Notes: generated from the letters alone by a model not told the origin. Positions 41,374 to 51,199 are shown, counted from the stretch's first letter. The stretch is DNA of 64,000 nucleotides from Neobacillus rhizophilus (GCF_018343535.1 NZ_JAGYPF010000004.1:81656-145655), one strand, 5' to 3'. Made by a program: numbers and translations.

Positions 41374-42183
41374 ATGGACCAGCAAATGCAGGTAACAAAC
41401 CAGGTGCTGCGATATGAAAATGGTGTCGTGCAGCTTGTTGAGGATGTGGTTGTGACGGAATATCCAATCACGATTATGTTAAATGACCAAGAATTTGCCA
41501 CCCTCGTATGCAGTCCGGAGAATATTGAGGAACTTGTCGTCGGATTTTTGGCGTCAGAGGGGATGATCAGCAGCTATGAGGATATAAAGGAACTGCAAGT
41601 AATTGAAACACTAGGTAAAGCAATGGTGACGACACATCGAGTGAATAAGTTGAATGAAATGTTCCACTCCAAGCGCATTGTAACATCGTGCTGCGGGAAA
41701 AGCCGGCAGAGTTTTTATTTTTATAATGATGCCAGAACCGTTAAGCCGATTGAAGTGAAAAACAAAGTGCTCACCGTCGACAACTGCTTTCGTCTGATGG
41801 AGATGCTGCAGGAATCCTCTACCATTTTTCAAGATACGGGCGGTGTCCATAACGCCGCATTATGTGATGAAAATGGCATCATTGTAGCGCGGACGGACAT
41901 TGGCAGACATAATGCTTTGGATAAAATTTACGGCCACTGTCTGAAGCATCACATTTCCATCGAGGACAAAGTGATTGCTTTTAGCGGGCGCATTTCCTCA
42001 GAGGTATTATTGAAGGTAGCAAAAATTAAATGTGGAACCGTCCTGTCAAAATCTGCCCCAACGGAACTGGCACTAAGGTTGGCAGAAGAGCTGGGGATTA
42101 CGACTGTGGGTTTTATCCGAAATAATGCCTTAAATATTTATACAAACTCGGAACGGATCATGACACCTGAATTAGCGAAATAA
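41374..42183 (+). CDS. fdhD: Formate dehydrogenase sulfurtransferase FdhD
   Basis: A 269-residue protein that passes sulfur from a cysteine desulfurase to the molybdenum cofactor, making formate dehydrogenase active. CSPENIEELVVGFLASEGMI near residue 46, the double cysteine TSCCGKSRQ near 107 and TDIGRHNALDKIYG near 173 are diagnostic. The usual CxxC appears here as adjacent Cys-Cys. It is the last gene of the formate module and is followed by a terminator. Confidence 0.93.
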   Translation: MDQQMQVTNQVLRYENGVVQLVEDVVVTEYPITIMLNDQEFATLVCSPENIEELVVGFLASEGMISSYEDIKELQVIETLGKAMVTTHRVNKLNEMFHSKRIVTSCCGKSRQSFYFYNDARTVKPIEVKNKVLTVDNCFRLMEMLQESSTIFQDTGGVHNAALCDENGIIVARTDIGRHNALDKIYGHCLKHHISIEDKVIAFSGRISSEVLLKVAKIKCGTVLSKSAPTELALRLAEELGITTVGFIRNNALNIYTNSERIMTPELAK

Positions 42184-42188
42184 GGGGG

Positions 42189-42218
42189 TACCGCTAGTCG
42201 TTGCTAAGCGGTATTTTT
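42189..42218 (+). terminator. Intrinsic terminator after fdhD
   Basis: TACCGCT (42189-42195) pairs with AGCGGTA (42207-42213), followed by TTTTTG. Confidence 0.85.
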
Positions 42219-42293
42219 GTTTTTCAATAGTATTGGTAAGTTCTGCAGATATGTTAAAATTCTTCTAAAGAATCCTTAAGATGAGGTGTTTTC

Positions 42294-43175
42294 ATGGAAT
42301 TACGCCAATTAAATCTATTTATGGAGGCAGCTAAACACAAAAGCATTACCAAGGCAGCGGAGAGTGTACATATTTCACAGCCTGCCTTGAGTAAATCGAT
42401 TATGGCGTTAGAAGAAGAGCTTGGCATGACCTTGATTATCCGCAGCAATAAGGCAACGAATCTCACAGACGCTGGGAATGTGGTGCTAGAATATGCCCAG
42501 AAAATTTCCGGCCTGCTTGATGAAATGACCAAGACATTAAATGACATGACCGATCTGAAGAGGGGAGAAATAAACATTGGCCTTCCGCCTTTTATCGGAA
42601 GTTTATTTTTTCCAAAAGTGATGGCAAAGTTTCATCAGGCCTTTCCAAATATTAAATTAAATATCACCGAGTACGGCGGGGCGAGGGTCGTGAAAAGTGT
42701 GGAAGAAGGGGAATTTGAGCTAGGCGTTACCGTTCTGCCGATTGATGAACAAGAGTTTCGTGTTTACCCGATTGTGGAGGAAGAATTAATGCTGGTGGTT
42801 CACAAAGACCATCATTTCGCTGCCCGTAAACAAGTGGAAATAAAGGAATTGGCAGACGAAGAGTTTATCTTTTATCATGAAGAATTTTCGTTAAATCAGA
42901 TTTTACGGAATCAATTCTTTATATCGGGTGGTTTCGAGCCGAAGATTTTATTTAAAAGCACACAATGGGACCTAATGTCGGAAATGGTCGCAGCCAACCT
43001 GGGGATAACCATTCTGCCGCAATCCATTTGCAATCGCTTGCTGAATAAGGAATTAAAAATCATTACTCTGAGACCGGCCACACTTTGGAGGCTTGCAGTT
43101 ATCACCAAAAAAGACCGTTATATTTCCAATGCAGGGAGAACGTTTATCGACTTTATTTTGAAGGAGTCATTATAA
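42294..43175 (+). CDS. LysR-type regulator, CidR-like
   Basis: A 293-residue LysR regulator. The helix-turn-helix is at residues 17-37 (SITKAAESVHISQPALSKSI) and the effector domain covers about 90-290. It lies directly before cidA/cidB-type genes in the same direction, as CidR does in other Firmicutes, where it responds to acetate or pyruvate overflow. ATG 42294 follows ATGAGGTG. The functional name rests on this context. Confidence 0.83.
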   Translation: MELRQLNLFMEAAKHKSITKAAESVHISQPALSKSIMALEEELGMTLIIRSNKATNLTDAGNVVLEYAQKISGLLDEMTKTLNDMTDLKRGEINIGLPPFIGSLFFPKVMAKFHQAFPNIKLNITEYGGARVVKSVEEGEFELGVTVLPIDEQEFRVYPIVEEELMLVVHKDHHFAARKQVEIKELADEEFIFYHEEFSLNQILRNQFFISGGFEPKILFKSTQWDLMSEMVAANLGITILPQSICNRLLNKELKIITLRPATLWRLAVITKKDRYISNAGRTFIDFILKESL

Positions 43176-43262
43176 CTTTGAGTTATGAAAATCATTCTAA
43201 ATATGTATTATACGAATAGCGGAATTCGTCGTAACATTACTCTATAGTTTAAATCGAGAAGT

Positions 43263-43297
43263 AAAAAGGAGCATGAAGGAATCTCCTTTTTCTTCTT
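43263..43297 (+). terminator. Hairpin between LysR gene and cidA
   Basis: AAAAAGGAG (43263-43271) pairs with CTCCTTTTT (43283-43291), followed by CTTCTTTT. It separates the regulator from the holin-type genes, unless it acts as an attenuator. Confidence 0.72.
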
Positions 43298-43315
43298 TTG
43301 GAGTGGATTTTTACG

Positions 43316-43684
43316 ATGAAAATTGGAGTTATTATTTTACAGATATTATTCATACATGTCTTTTTATTTCTCGGAGCCGCACTAAAAGAAATCGTTGCAC
43401 TACCGATACCTGCTTCAATGTTTGGTTTGTTCCTATTGTTTTTGGCACTTTGCCTACACATCATCAAGCTGGAATGGATTGAAAAGGGCGCTAACTGGCT
43501 GCTGGCAGAGCTGCTCCTATTCTTCGTACCGTCTGCAGTAGGAATTGTCAATTATGATGAAATCATCAGCTTTCAAGGAGCCGAAATCGTCGTATTGATT
43601 GGGGTCAGCACCGTCATGGTCATGGGAATGACAGCCTTAATTGCAGAAAAAGTAACAAAAAGGAAAGGAAGTGAGCAGCTATGA
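43316..43684 (+). CDS. CidA/LrgA holin-like membrane protein
   Basis: A 122-residue protein with four transmembrane helices, of the CidA/LrgA family that modulates murein hydrolase activity and carbon overflow. GAALKEIVALPIPASMFGLFLL near residue 20-42 and FFVPSAVGIVNYDEI near 72 are typical. ATG 43316 is preferred; the frame opens at TTG 43298 within the ribosome site TTTTGGAG. The stop overlaps the next start by four bases. Confidence 0.87.
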   Translation: MKIGVIILQILFIHVFLFLGAALKEIVALPIPASMFGLFLLFLALCLHIIKLEWIEKGANWLLAELLLFFVPSAVGIVNYDEIISFQGAEIVVLIGVSTVMVMGMTALIAEKVTKRKGSEQL

Positions 43685-44358
43685 TGATGGTATTGTGTAT
43701 TTTAGGCACTTATCTCATCTATCGTTTATCGAAAAAAATTTATGGGAAATGGCCGTTTCCTTTATTTCATCATTTACTGCTTGCCCCGACTCTTTTAATC
43801 GTTGCCATTTCAGTCATGCATGTATCTGCGAATCAATATTTGGATGCAACAAAATGGCTGACACATATGCTGGGGCCAGCTACGGTTGCTTTCGCGGTAC
43901 CTATTTATAAACACTTGCCAACGGTCAAAAAATATTTAGGCACCATTATTATCAGTACCATTACCGGTTCGCTGGTGGCGATTTTTTCAACATTTGCTCT
44001 TTCAAAAATAATCCATTTGAAATATGATTTTATGACGTCGATCCTTCCGAGGTCCATAACTACGCCGTTTGCCATTGAGGTATCAAAAGAGATTGGCGGC
44101 CTGCCAACGTTAACAACCGTGTTCGTCATCTTGACCGGCGTGATTGGCGGAGTTGTCGGCCCCTCCGTTATTAAATGGCTATCCATCCAGACACCGATTG
44201 CAAAAGGTCTTGCACTAGGAATGGGCGCCCATGGGGCCGGAACAAACAAAGCGCTGGAATATGGGGAGCAAGAAGCGACCTTTTCGTCGCTGGCTATGAT
44301 TTTTGCTGCTTTTATAACCTTATTGTTGGGGGCTTTGCTGATACCGGCAATGATTTAG
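43681..44358 (+). CDS. CidB/LrgB family membrane protein
   Basis: A 225-residue multi-helix protein of the LrgB/CidB family that works with CidA-type proteins. LGPATVAFAVPIYKHLP near residue 63, LPRSITTPFAIEVSKEIGG near 120 and GMGAHGAGTNKALEYGEQE near 180 are conserved. ATG 43681 overlaps the cidA stop (ATGA), which couples translation. Confidence 0.9.
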   Translation: MMMVLCILGTYLIYRLSKKIYGKWPFPLFHHLLLAPTLLIVAISVMHVSANQYLDATKWLTHMLGPATVAFAVPIYKHLPTVKKYLGTIIISTITGSLVAIFSTFALSKIIHLKYDFMTSILPRSITTPFAIEVSKEIGGLPTLTTVFVILTGVIGGVVGPSVIKWLSIQTPIAKGLALGMGAHGAGTNKALEYGEQEATFSSLAMIFAAFITLLLGALLIPAMI

Positions 44359-44420
44359 TGGAAATCCCCCATAAAGAGAGCATTCCTTACGAATATGTTT
44401 ATATGTAAAAAAAAAACATG

Positions 44421-44459
44421 GGGACGGTTCTTCTGCTTCTGAAGCAGAAGAACCGTCCC
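44421..44459. repeat. 39-bp perfect palindrome before PBP gene
   Basis: GGGACGGTTCTTCTGCTTC (44421-44439), one T, and the exact reverse complement (44441-44459). A run of ten A lies on its left, so it would terminate minus-strand transcription. On the plus strand it places a very stable hairpin 24 bases before the PBP start. It resembles dispersed GGGGACGGTTC repeats of Bacillus. Confidence 0.85.
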
Positions 44460-44483
44460 TATGCATCATCGGAGAGAAGAAAT

Positions 44484-46661
44484 ATGACAGAAGAAACTTA
44501 TCAATCTCGTGAGGAACGAAAAAAAGCGGAGAATACAAGGGAAAGCCGCCAAATAAACAAAAAATTGCCCATAAAAGGGTCGATGTTAAAAAAGGTGGTC
44601 ATTTTTTGTTTAGTGATTGGACTTGTTTCCACCGGGGCGGGGGCTATCACGTTCGCATCGATGTTAAAGGGTACACCTGAACTAGATGCCTCCAAATTAG
44701 TCGACCCTCTATCGACGAAATTTTATGATAAAGATGGAAACTTCATTTATGAATATGGGAAGGAAAAGCGGACGAAAATTTCGTATGAGCAAATTCCAGA
44801 AGTCTTGGAAAATGCGTTCATTGCCACGGAGGATTCCCGTTTTTATGACCATCATGGCATTGACATCAAAAGGACGGCGAAAGCCATTTTTGTCAATGTA
44901 ACAGGGGATTTCGGATCACAGGGCGGGAGTACGATTACACAGCAGGTTATCAAAAACTCATTTCTGACACGTGAAAAAACATTGAAGCGGAAGGTGCAGG
45001 AGTGGGATTTGGCGTATCAGCTTGAGAAAAAGTATTCCAAGCACGAAATCTTAATGATGTATTTGAACAAAATCTACCTTGGCAACCACTCATACGGAGT
45101 GGCTGCCGCAGCAAAGAACTACTACGGGCTAGAGCCAAACGATTTGAAAAAGCTGACTCTCTCGCAGGCAGCGATGCTAGCCGGACTGCCGCAAAGTCCC
45201 AATAATTACGACCCAACCAAGCAAGAAAACAAAGAAGCGGCTACCAACCGCCGTAATCTAGTCTTAAGCTTGATGCATCGGCACGGCTATATTACCGAAA
45301 AACAGATGGAGGAAGCCTCAAAAGTTCCAGTCACAGAAGGGGTTATACCAAAAAGTGAGCAGCAGGGAATGCCATATGAAGCATTTTTGGATGCAGTGGT
45401 AAAAGAGATCAAAGGAAAGCTAAAGGATGTAGACGTCAGTGCCGATGGGTTATCGATTTATACGACGCTTGATCCAAAGGCACAGGATTATGCCGACAAA
45501 ATGATGAACACTAATGAAATCATTGCTTACCCAGATGCGAAGTATCAGGGAGCGTTTGTCTTTATGGATACAAAAACGGGAGAAGTCAGGGCAATTGGCA
45601 GCGGCCGAAACGACTATCAGGCTGATTTTCTTGGCCACAATTTGGCGGTTGACATCAATCGTCAGCCGGGTTCCACCTTTAAGCCGATTCTTGATTACGG
45701 CCCAGCAATTGAAAATTTAAAGTGGTCTACGGCCCATTTAATTAATGACCAGCCAACAACTTATTCAACCGGTCAGCAGATTTCTAACTGGGACCATCAA
45801 TATCATGGAATGTTGACCATCCGCTCCGCGCTGCAAAACTCGTATAATATCCCAGCCCTTCTCACACTCCGTGAGGTTGGTTTTGATAAAGCGAAGAACT
45901 TTGCGGAACAGCTAGGCATTACATTTAAAAATAATCAGGTCTTTGAGTCTTATGCAATCGGAAGCAATACAGTCAGCCCTCTAGCAATGGCAGGTGCCTA
46001 CAGTGCCTTTGGAAATGGCGGAATTTACAATAAACCTCATTTTGTCCAAAAGGTTGTTTTGGCAGACGGCACTACGGTAAATTTCGCTGAGAAACCAAAG
46101 CGAGTGATGCAGGATTACACTGCCTATATGGTGACTGATATGTTACGGACTGTCGTCGATGCCGGAACAGGTACAACAGCCAATATCCCCGGTTTGGATG
46201 TCGCGGGAAAAACGGGTACTACCAATTTTGACGCCCAAACCCGTGCGAAATATGGATATCCTAACAACGCGACAAATGACAGCTGGTTCGCAGGCTACAC
46301 ACCACAATACACAATGGCAGTTTGGACCGGATATGCCCAAAACGGTTCTGGCAACTATCAAGCCGGAAATACAACGAAAATTGCTTCGCTTATGTTTAAA
46401 TCGATGATGCAGTCATTTGGGACGGATTCGTCGAATTTCCAGCAGCCTAACAGCGTGTATGAGGTCAATAACGAATTGTATATCAAAGGTATCGCTTCCG
46501 CCGAAGTGCCGCCAAAGCCAATTGAAAAAGTAAAAACTGAAATCGAAAATGGCTGGAATAATGGGAAAGAGAAGCATAAAAAGGACGAGTGGAAAAAAGA
46601 AAAAGAAAAGGAAAAAGAAAAGGGAAAAGGCAAGGGTAAAGGGAAAAATAAGGAAGATTAA
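44484..46661 (+). CDS. Class A penicillin-binding protein (PBP1A family)
   Basis: A 725-residue bifunctional peptidoglycan synthase anchored by one helix (about residues 35-57). The transglycosylase domain has EDSRFYDHHG near 115 and QGGSTITQQ near 147; the transpeptidase has the active-site serine in PGSTFKP near 395, SYN near 453 and KTGTT near 575. The tail of about 60 residues is lysine-glutamate rich and disordered. GGAGAGAAG supports ATG 44484; the frame open from 44418 runs through the palindrome and is not believed. Confidence 0.94.
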   Translation: MTEETYQSREERKKAENTRESRQINKKLPIKGSMLKKVVIFCLVIGLVSTGAGAITFASMLKGTPELDASKLVDPLSTKFYDKDGNFIYEYGKEKRTKISYEQIPEVLENAFIATEDSRFYDHHGIDIKRTAKAIFVNVTGDFGSQGGSTITQQVIKNSFLTREKTLKRKVQEWDLAYQLEKKYSKHEILMMYLNKIYLGNHSYGVAAAAKNYYGLEPNDLKKLTLSQAAMLAGLPQSPNNYDPTKQENKEAATNRRNLVLSLMHRHGYITEKQMEEASKVPVTEGVIPKSEQQGMPYEAFLDAVVKEIKGKLKDVDVSADGLSIYTTLDPKAQDYADKMMNTNEIIAYPDAKYQGAFVFMDTKTGEVRAIGSGRNDYQADFLGHNLAVDINRQPGSTFKPILDYGPAIENLKWSTAHLINDQPTTYSTGQQISNWDHQYHGMLTIRSALQNSYNIPALLTLREVGFDKAKNFAEQLGITFKNNQVFESYAIGSNTVSPLAMAGAYSAFGNGGIYNKPHFVQKVVLADGTTVNFAEKPKRVMQDYTAYMVTDMLRTVVDAGTGTTANIPGLDVAGKTGTTNFDAQTRAKYGYPNNATNDSWFAGYTPQYTMAVWTGYAQNGSGNYQAGNTTKIASLMFKSMMQSFGTDSSNFQQPNSVYEVNNELYIKGIASAEVPPKPIEKVKTEIENGWNNGKEKHKKDEWKKEKEKEKEKGKGKGKGKNKED

Positions 46662-46686
46662 GATTGTACGAAAAGGATTTTCGGGG

Positions 46687-46712
46687 CTGCCGACTAAGTC
46701 GGCAGTCTTTTT
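46687..46712 (+). terminator. Intrinsic terminator after PBP gene
   Basis: CTGCCGAC (46687-46694) and GTCGGCAG (46698-46705) with loop TAA, followed by TCTTTTT. Confidence 0.92.
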
Positions 46713-46774
46713 CGTTTTGGTGTGTAAAATCAATGCCAATAAAAAAGGACCGTTTTCCATTAACGATCCTTGCA

Positions 46775-48391
46775 TTATTCATGTTCCTCCTGAAAAGGTA
46801 ATTCGATGGAAATTTGAATGACCTCATTTTTATAATCAACACGAATAGTTCCTTGATGCAATTCAATGATGCTTTTTGTGATGGCTAGGCCTAATCCAGC
46901 TCCAGACTTGTTGGAGGAACGTGAGGGATCCACGCGGTAGAAACGATCAAATAATCTAGCAACCTCCTCTTCAGATAGGGAATCACATGGATTTGAAACA
47001 GATATCTGAACAGAGTGTTCGTTTTTGACCATATGAACATGAATTTCCCCAGAAGGGGTACTATATTTTATGGCATTTGTTAACACATTTTCCAATGCGC
47101 GCACCATTTGATTCGGGTCGACCTCCATTAGGATCGGTTCTTTTGGGAGATTGCTGCTAATCATGACATCGTGATCTTTTGCGATCGGGTCAAGTTCATC
47201 CATTAGCTGTCTGAGCATTTGGTTTAGGCTGACCTTTTCTCTTTTGAGCTGGATACCTTCATAAGTTAGACGGGTAAAATCGAATAAATTCTCGATTAAA
47301 ATTTTTAATTGTTCAGATTTACCATATGCAATATCAACGTATTCATCCAATTGTGCCTGGTTCTTATACTGATGGTCTTTCACTAGTCTCATATAGCCCA
47401 TGATCGAAGTTAAGGGTGTACGTAAATCATGGGAGACGTTGGTGATTAGCTCATCCTTTAATTTTTCAGTCTGTCTTTGCCTTTCCATCATTTCGGTTAA
47501 TTCTGAAGCCATATAATTAATGTTGGTTGCTAGTGAACCTACCTCATCCTGACTTTTCTCACGAATCCGATTTTTTAAATTCCCCTTGGCGATTTCGGTT
47601 AAACCTAACGCAATCTCCTCTATTTCCCTCATCTTTCGTTTTGTTATGAAATAATAACAGAGAATAAACGTAATAAGTCCAAGAAGATAAGGGGTGACTC
47701 CCGTTTCTTTCACATAAACGGAGGTGGATTTTGGCACTCCACTGACAAGTAGGTAGTTTTTTCCGCCATCCATGGTGATCGGATAAATTCTTGTCACAAT
47801 CGGATGATCATCATGCTCCTTGCCAGCAAGGGGCATTTTGGCCTTTTTCATTTCCTCTTGGAGATTAACTTGAGTATCAATTGCTCCTTTTGATCGATAA
47901 AGGACTGTACCACCGGAATCTGTAATCAATGCATTAATGTTGTTTAGTTGTTTAGGCGTATTTATTAAATATTGAACTAATTCATCTTTCGATAATACAT
48001 AAAAGGACTTCCCGTCATAAGGGACGGTTAACCGTTCCGCGTTTCCTTTCCCCGAAGGCTGTGACCCCTGAAGAAATTGACTTTTGAAATCTGGATCTTG
48101 ATCCCCTAAATCCTTGACAAGTTCGATTATGTCTTGATTCATCAAATTCATTTGTTTCACCAAATCTCGTCCACTTTCATCAATGGTGACGACGCCTTCC
48201 GTAAAATCAAGTTTCCGATCCTCACTGACAAAAAAGGGGCTTGAGGCCCAACCGACCAAAAGGGAAATAATAGTACAAAAGGCAAAGGCTAATATCAGCT
48301 GAATGCGGATACTAGTCTTCACTAAATTAGTAAGCTTTTGCAAATATCCACCTCTCGAATGGCCATGTAAAAACTTCTTCTCATTGTTCAA
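46775..48391 (-). CDS. Membrane sensor histidine kinase (VanS-like)
   Basis: A 538-residue kinase with a transmembrane helix at about 28-50, an extracellular sensor to about 225, a second helix at about 228-247, HAMP, the phosphoacceptor histidine in NVSHDLRTPL near 320 and the ATPase domain with SNKSGAGLGLAITKS near 500. It starts at TTG 48391, overlapping the end of the response regulator gene, so the two are co-translated. The signal is unknown; the divergent envelope operon suggests cell-wall or membrane stress. Confidence 0.92.
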   Translation of the reverse strand: MNNEKKFLHGHSRGGYLQKLTNLVKTSIRIQLILAFAFCTIISLLVGWASSPFFVSEDRKLDFTEGVVTIDESGRDLVKQMNLMNQDIIELVKDLGDQDPDFKSQFLQGSQPSGKGNAERLTVPYDGKSFYVLSKDELVQYLINTPKQLNNINALITDSGGTVLYRSKGAIDTQVNLQEEMKKAKMPLAGKEHDDHPIVTRIYPITMDGGKNYLLVSGVPKSTSVYVKETGVTPYLLGLITFILCYYFITKRKMREIEEIALGLTEIAKGNLKNRIREKSQDEVGSLATNINYMASELTEMMERQRQTEKLKDELITNVSHDLRTPLTSIMGYMRLVKDHQYKNQAQLDEYVDIAYGKSEQLKILIENLFDFTRLTYEGIQLKREKVSLNQMLRQLMDELDPIAKDHDVMISSNLPKEPILMEVDPNQMVRALENVLTNAIKYSTPSGEIHVHMVKNEHSVQISVSNPCDSLSEEEVARLFDRFYRVDPSRSSNKSGAGLGLAITKSIIELHQGTIRVDYKNEVIQISIELPFQEEHE

Positions 48392-49097
48392 TTTTATAGC
48401 CCACCCCCCAAACCGTTTTGATATACCGTGGTTTCCGCGGGTTAATCTCCAGTTTCTCGCGCAAATTACGAATATGAACCATTACGGTGTTTTCGGATTC
48501 ATAAAACGGCTCATTCCAAACCTGTTCATAGATTTTTTCTGTACTAAACACAACTCCAGGATTGCGGGCCAATAGCTCTAAAATGGCGAATTCCCTAGGT
48601 GTTAACTTTATATCTTTCCCATCCACTTTAACCTCGTGTGTAGAAATGTTAATGACTAGTTCATCAATCGAAATGACATCCAGCTGCTGGATTGTATTTG
48701 CCTGATGGCTTCCGTCCGTTTGATTTAACCGAAGATAACGACGAAGCTGCGATTTGATTCTTGCGACTAATTCCAAAGGCTGAAACGGCTTTGTTACATA
48801 GTCATCCGCACCGGTGGTTAGTCCCATAATCTTATCCATATCCTGCGATTTGGCAGATAGCATAATAATAGGAACATTTCTTCTTTCTCTGATTTTCATA
48901 CAGGCTTGAATACCGTCGAGACGAGGCATCATGATATCCAAAACAACTAAATGAACTGTGTTTTCTTCAAGATACTGTAACCCCTCGATCCCATCGGCTG
49001 CTTTTAAAACGTTATATCCTTCATTCGCCAGATAAATCCCTATCAAATCTCGGATTTCTTTTTCATCATCAATAATGAGAATGGTTTCTTGTGCCAT
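48381..49097 (-). CDS. OmpR-family response regulator (VanR-like)
   Basis: A 238-residue regulator: receiver domain with the phosphorylated aspartate in VVLDIMMPRLDG near residue 53 and the KPF lysine near 104, then a winged-helix DNA-binding domain (residues 140-235, NTVMVHIRNLREKLE). It is first in the regulator-kinase pair, with CTCCTTT-type ribosome site on the minus strand. Direct repeats in the region between it and the PAP2 gene are likely its binding sites. Confidence 0.93.
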   Translation of the reverse strand: MAQETILIIDDEKEIRDLIGIYLANEGYNVLKAADGIEGLQYLEENTVHLVVLDIMMPRLDGIQACMKIRERRNVPIIMLSAKSQDMDKIMGLTTGADDYVTKPFQPLELVARIKSQLRRYLRLNQTDGSHQANTIQQLDVISIDELVINISTHEVKVDGKDIKLTPREFAILELLARNPGVVFSTEKIYEQVWNEPFYESENTVMVHIRNLREKLEINPRKPRYIKTVWGVGYKIEQ

Positions 49098-49138
49098 GAA
49101 AACCTCTCCTTTCTAACTCACTAAAGTTTACTCTATTC

Positions 49139-49212
49139 CTCTTAAGAAAAAACAATAGAATTTCTGAAGATTTTCTGAAGTTCTCTTTAAACTCTTAAGA
49201 AAATCTTCAGAA
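49139..49212. promoter_or_regulatory. Divergent regulatory region with direct repeats
   Basis: TTTCTGAAGA (49161-49170) is followed by TTTTCTGAAG (49171-49180), and its inverse AAAATCTTCAGAA lies at 49200-49212. CTCTTAAGAAAA occurs near 49139 and again near 49193. Such spaced copies between the response regulator gene and the divergent operon fit binding of a dimeric OmpR-type regulator. Confidence 0.55.
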
Positions 49213-49274
49213 GGAACGATATTTTTCCTTAAGAAGTTTTTTGTAAGATACATACATGCGAGGAGGTACTCAGC

Positions 49275-49937
49275 GTGAACAAAAAATGGAAAATAGTTGG
49301 AGTGCTTTGTTTTCTGTTCAGCATTCCGGCGATGATGTTGATTTATCCATATTTAAATACACCCACTCGCGGTGTTCATACATTAATTACAAGTTTAGAT
49401 AAAACGATTCCTGTTGTGAAGCTATTTGTGATTCCTTATGCTGCATGGATTGTTTATATAACCATTACGTTGGTTTATTTCTGTTTTAAAGATACTTCAC
49501 TTGCATTCAAAACAATACTTGTTTTTGACCTAGGATTGCTGGCCAGCTTCCTTATTTATTATTTTTACCAAACGGAAGGTCCAGTACGCCCTGAGATAGT
49601 GGGCAATGATTTACTATCACGGATGTTGCAATTTGTTTATCAAATCGATCATCCATACAACAGCTTCCCAAGCATTCATGTGATGAGCAGTTATTTAATG
49701 ATAAGGGCCTCTCGTGACAGTTCGTGGAAGAACAGGTGGATGCAATGGATTATAGGATGTTTCTCGACTTCCATTATCCTTGCCACTTTGTTTATAAAAC
49801 AGCATGTGATTATGGATTGTTTAGCCGCCATTTTATTGGTCGAATGTTTATTCAAAATGGTGGAGTACGGATATATGCGGGTGTTTGTACAGAAACGCAC
49901 AGTGAAATCCGTTGGCGAGAAATCTTTTTCAGTATAG
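49275..49937 (+). CDS. PAP2-family phosphatase, membrane-bound
   Basis: A 220-residue protein with about six helices. The phosphatase pieces are visible as GPVRPEI near 107, SFPSIHVMSSY near 136 and KQHVIMDCLAAIL near 177, where the two histidines and the aspartate act. Such enzymes dephosphorylate undecaprenyl pyrophosphate or lipid phosphates. GAGGAGG precedes GTG 49275. It opens the operon divergent from the two-component system. Confidence 0.85.
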   Translation: MNKKWKIVGVLCFLFSIPAMMLIYPYLNTPTRGVHTLITSLDKTIPVVKLFVIPYAAWIVYITITLVYFCFKDTSLAFKTILVFDLGLLASFLIYYFYQTEGPVRPEIVGNDLLSRMLQFVYQIDHPYNSFPSIHVMSSYLMIRASRDSSWKNRWMQWIIGCFSTSIILATLFIKQHVIMDCLAAILLVECLFKMVEYGYMRVFVQKRTVKSVGEKSFSV

Positions 49938-50004
49938 CCATCGTTGCTGTATTGATCACCTGATACCAATAGATACGTTAAACCTTTTAAAGGAGTGGAG
50001 AAAA

Positions 50005-51180
50005 ATGAATGCCGTAAAAAAAGAAAAAATTTTAATCCTTACTGGAAATTATGGTGATGGTCATATTCAAGTAGCCAATGCATTAAACGAAGCGATACAA
50101 ATTCGTTTCCCTGACTTGGAACCGGTTGTTTTTGATTTTATGGAATGGGTCCATCCTTATTCAAATCAGGTAAGCCGTTTTATCTACCTTCAAGGGGTGA
50201 AAAAATTCCCTCAGGTTTATGGCTATATTTATCAAAAAACACGTAGAGTGAACACTTTTTCTAAGATGATGAAGACGATTTTGTCTACAGGGCTGGGAAG
50301 GATGAAAAAATTACTTGAAGAAGTGGAGCCGACAGTCGTTGTCAGTACCTTTCCGTTGGCTGCTGCTGTGATGTCGAAATTAAAATCTTTTGGATTAACA
50401 GATATTCCTACCGTTACAACCATCACCGACCATACCGATCATAGCTGCTGGATTTATCCTTACACGGATCAATATATCGTTGGCTCCAAGTTGGTTCGTG
50501 ATGCTTTGATTAGCTTAGGTGTTGAAAAGAAACGAATCGCCCATACAGGGATTCCCATTCGCCAGCAATTCTCGCAAACCTTTAAACGGGAAGAAATTTG
50601 CGAGAAATATGGCTTAGATCCTCAAATGCCCACAGTATTAGTGATGGGAGGAGGCTGCGGTATGATTGGTGATGGGAGTTCCACCATCCAGGAGTTTGAT
50701 GCATTACCGCAGCCAATTCAATTGATTATAGTTTGCGGACATAATGAGAAACTTCGCTTGCAATTGAAGGAAAAGCTGAAGAATTCCAAGCATCGCATTC
50801 AACTCACTGGTTATATCGATTACGTTCATGAGTTGATGGCTATTTCTGATCTCATGATAACGAAACCAGGCGGCGTCACTACTTTTGAGGCGATTGCTAT
50901 GGAGCTGCCAATGCTTCTTTATAAACCGATTCCCGGTCAAGAACAGGATAACGCAAAATTTCTAGTCCGTTCGGGGGTGGCAGTTCAAGCCAAAACGGAT
51001 CGGGATTTAACCAATCAATTATCCAAATTGTTGAACACTCCAAAATTGCTTCATCAGATGAGGGAGAGTTCGAAACAATTTCATCCAAAAGAATCTTCGA
51101 TTGCATCAGTCGAAATCATTCTCGATACAAAAGGGACCCATATCAGTCTTGATGACCATATGTATTCTTTTGGGGTATGA
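50005..51180 (+). CDS. MGDG-synthase-type glycosyltransferase
   Basis: A 391-residue GT28-like enzyme similar to diacylglycerol glucosyltransferases (UgtP/MGDG synthase type). It has LILTGNYGDGHIQVANAL near residue 8, VVVSTFPLAAAVMSKLK near 112 and the nucleotide-sugar site MITKPGGVTTFEAIAMELPML near 288. Cytoplasmic membrane face, making glycolipid. AAAGGAGTGG selects ATG 50005 and not the frame from 49912, which overlaps the PAP2 gene. Confidence 0.87.
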   Translation: MNAVKKEKILILTGNYGDGHIQVANALNEAIQIRFPDLEPVVFDFMEWVHPYSNQVSRFIYLQGVKKFPQVYGYIYQKTRRVNTFSKMMKTILSTGLGRMKKLLEEVEPTVVVSTFPLAAAVMSKLKSFGLTDIPTVTTITDHTDHSCWIYPYTDQYIVGSKLVRDALISLGVEKKRIAHTGIPIRQQFSQTFKREEICEKYGLDPQMPTVLVMGGGCGMIGDGSSTIQEFDALPQPIQLIIVCGHNEKLRLQLKEKLKNSKHRIQLTGYIDYVHELMAISDLMITKPGGVTTFEAIAMELPMLLYKPIPGQEQDNAKFLVRSGVAVQAKTDRDLTNQLSKLLNTPKLLHQMRESSKQFHPKESSIASVEIILDTKGTHISLDDHMYSFGV

Positions 51181-51199
51181 GTCAAGAGGAAGGTGAAAT

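Noticed and set aside
44418..44483. 22-residue N-terminal extension of the PBP through the palindrome
   Set aside because: It would encode a palindrome-derived peptide before the cytoplasmic tail and lacks a ribosome site; ATG 44484 has one.
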